Shown in pieces: positions 62,871 to 64,000 of a stretch of DNA of 64,000 nt. The DNA comes from Symbiodinium natans (taxonomy: Eukaryota > Sar > Dinophyceae > Suessiales > Symbiodiniaceae). A program made the position numbers and the translations under genes. The notes beneath the pieces are model-generated. The model had not been told where the DNA came from. It saw only the letters and a program-made list of their open reading frames with translations, and ran no database searches. The DNA lies in the NCBI GenBank assembly GCA_905221605.1, contig CAJNDS010002734.1, positions 310,001 through 374,000 on the forward strand, written 5' to 3'. Position 1 is the first letter of the stretch; each line of letters starts with the position of its first letter.

Positions 62871-63264
62871 ATCACTGTCACATGACAGGAGCCCTAACAC
62901 CCAAAATAGCGGTCGGAATAACTGCTAATGGTAGTCCCTTAGGGTCCCTGTATAATTCTACTGTAGGAACCCCCCAAAACCCTATTCAAATTATTAAGGC
63001 CCCTATATTACAGGACGTCTGTGTCTGAAGTGAAACAGCCTCCTTGGTGGTGGAAGTCTCGCGTTCCCGAGCCCCGGAATCAATAGCGACATTGGTTGCA
63101 GGGTTGCAAGCATCGCGTTCCAGCGAGTTCCCGCAGACTGCCGAAGCAACCCTAAACCCTAAACCCTAAACCCTAAACCCCAGCCTCGAATCGCTTGGCC
63201 TCTTGGAAATCCTGCAAGCAGCAGTCGCTTCGACAGGGTTGCCTACATGAGGGTTTCACGGAGC

Positions 63265-63372
63265 CTTAGGGTTTAGGGTTTAGGGTTTAGAGTTTAGGGT
63301 TTAGGGTTTAGGGTTTGGGGTTTGGGGTTTGGGGTTTGGGGTTTGGGGTTTGGGGTTTAGGGTTTAGGGTTT
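63265..63372. repeat. Telomere-type array with amplified GGGGTTT block
   Basis: Five to six TTTAGGG units, about seven TTTGGGG units, then TTTAGGG again. Confidence 0.95.
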
Positions 63373-63415
63373 CGGGTATACCTGCGCATACACAAGAAGG
63401 CCCATAACATAGCAT

Positions 63416-63572
63416 ATCTTGGAGGTTCATGGTACTTATTAACCATTTAACCATTCATGACTGTACTTACTTATAACCCACTTATCAGCCCCTGAAGTGC
63501 GGTAATGTGGTTATAAGTACAGGTATAAGTACAGTTATCATTGGTTAATAAGTACCATGAACCTCAAAGTGT
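63416..63572. repeat. Family A element
   Basis: CTTGGAGGTTCATGGTACTTATTAACC ... TTGGTTAATAAGTACCATGAACCTCAAAGTG, with GTGCGGTAATGTGGTTATAAGTAC in the core. It follows the array at 63265-63372 by about 45 bp. Confidence 0.92.
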
Positions 63573-63890
63573 CCCGCACATGGCCACGCGCAAGCATGGG
63601 GACTGTGGAAGAGCCGCCAGTGATGAGTGTGTCTTGTGAGCGCGGGTTTAGGGTTTAGGGTGTAGGGTTTAGGGTTTAGGGTTTAGGGCGACACCAGAAA
63701 AGGCACCACTGAGCAAAGCACGGCGTCTGCTGGGGCTTCAAATCCAGTCTGGCAACAAGATTCGGCAAACATCGGTGGTTGCACGTCAGCCCTGAACTGA
63801 CATCTTTCCCTAACAAAGCTTTTGGGGCTTCCTGCTGTCTCTGAGCCACAAGCGCCTCGAAACCCACCCTAAACCCCAAACCGTACACCC

Positions 63891-64000
63891 CCTAAACCCT
63901 AAACCCTAAACCCTAAACCCTAAACCCTAAACCCTAAACCCTAAACCCTAAACCCTAAACCCTAAACCCTAAACCCTAAACCCTAAACCCCAACCCCTAA
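63891..64000. repeat. Telomere-type array at the window end, about 15 units
   Basis: (CCCTAAA)n up to the last base, ending CCCCAACCCCTAA. It is no longer or purer than the internal arrays at 1335 and 21966, so it is not evidence of a chromosome end. Confidence 0.93.

Noticed and set aside
63891-64000. Chromosome end marked by the terminal CCCTAAA array
   Set aside because: The array is only about 15 units and no better than several internal ones; it stops because the window stops.

Overview
The window looks like nuclear DNA of a dinoflagellate. The evidence is internal. (i) Two gene 5' ends carry a near-copy of the 3' half of the dinoflagellate spliced leader. (ii) The deduced introns often start with GC or GA instead of GT, and nearly every acceptor reads AG|G. 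(iii) Almost every exon I can assign lies on the minus strand, as in the long one-way gene blocks of dinoflagellates. (iv) Repeats of the TTTAGGG telomere type are scattered everywhere. I cannot name the genus. No bacterial operon, CRISPR array, rRNA or convincing tRNA was seen. Long open frames are rare because the genes are cut into many short exons; exon chains below were joined by eye from reading frame, phase and family motifs.

Layout. 0-3 kb: scattered short minus-strand exons and telomere-type arrays. 3.8-4.5 kb: a tandem satellite. 4.9-6.58 kb: a frameshifted, intronless gene copy headed by a spliced-leader relict. 9.9-10.4 kb: exons of an unknown gene with a possible FHA end. 14.5-17 kb: exons of one or more unknown, partly coiled-coil proteins. 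17.3-23.7 kb: an aldo/keto reductase gene in 16 exons, readable from ATG to stop apart from one missing base. 24.2-31.8 kb: a kinesin motor-domain gene. 33.0-34.64 kb: a three-exon membrane fatty-acid desaturase with a spliced-leader relict just upstream. 40.5-41.95 kb: a two-exon gene of unknown function split by a 102-bp mobile-element-like intron. 43.5 kb: a zinc-ribbon exon. 46.4-47.2 kb: the 3' end of a C2HC zinc-finger gene. 52.1-60.1 kb: a six-transmembrane voltage-gated K+ channel with a cyclic-nucleotide-binding-type domain.

Between and inside the genes lie more than ten families of short (70-200 bp), mostly palindromic elements with terminal inverted repeats, present in 2 to about 14 copies each. 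Several sit inside deduced introns, some with their ends at or within a few bases of the splice sites, which is the signature of introners. Telomere-type arrays also lie in many introns, and in at least two places they interrupt one of the short elements.

The genes show no operon-like functional link. Their products are ordinary eukaryotic housekeeping, transport, motility and lipid proteins. The unusual biology is in how the genes are built: non-GT introns, microexons, element-derived introns, mRNA-derived gene copies and dispersed telomere-type DNA.
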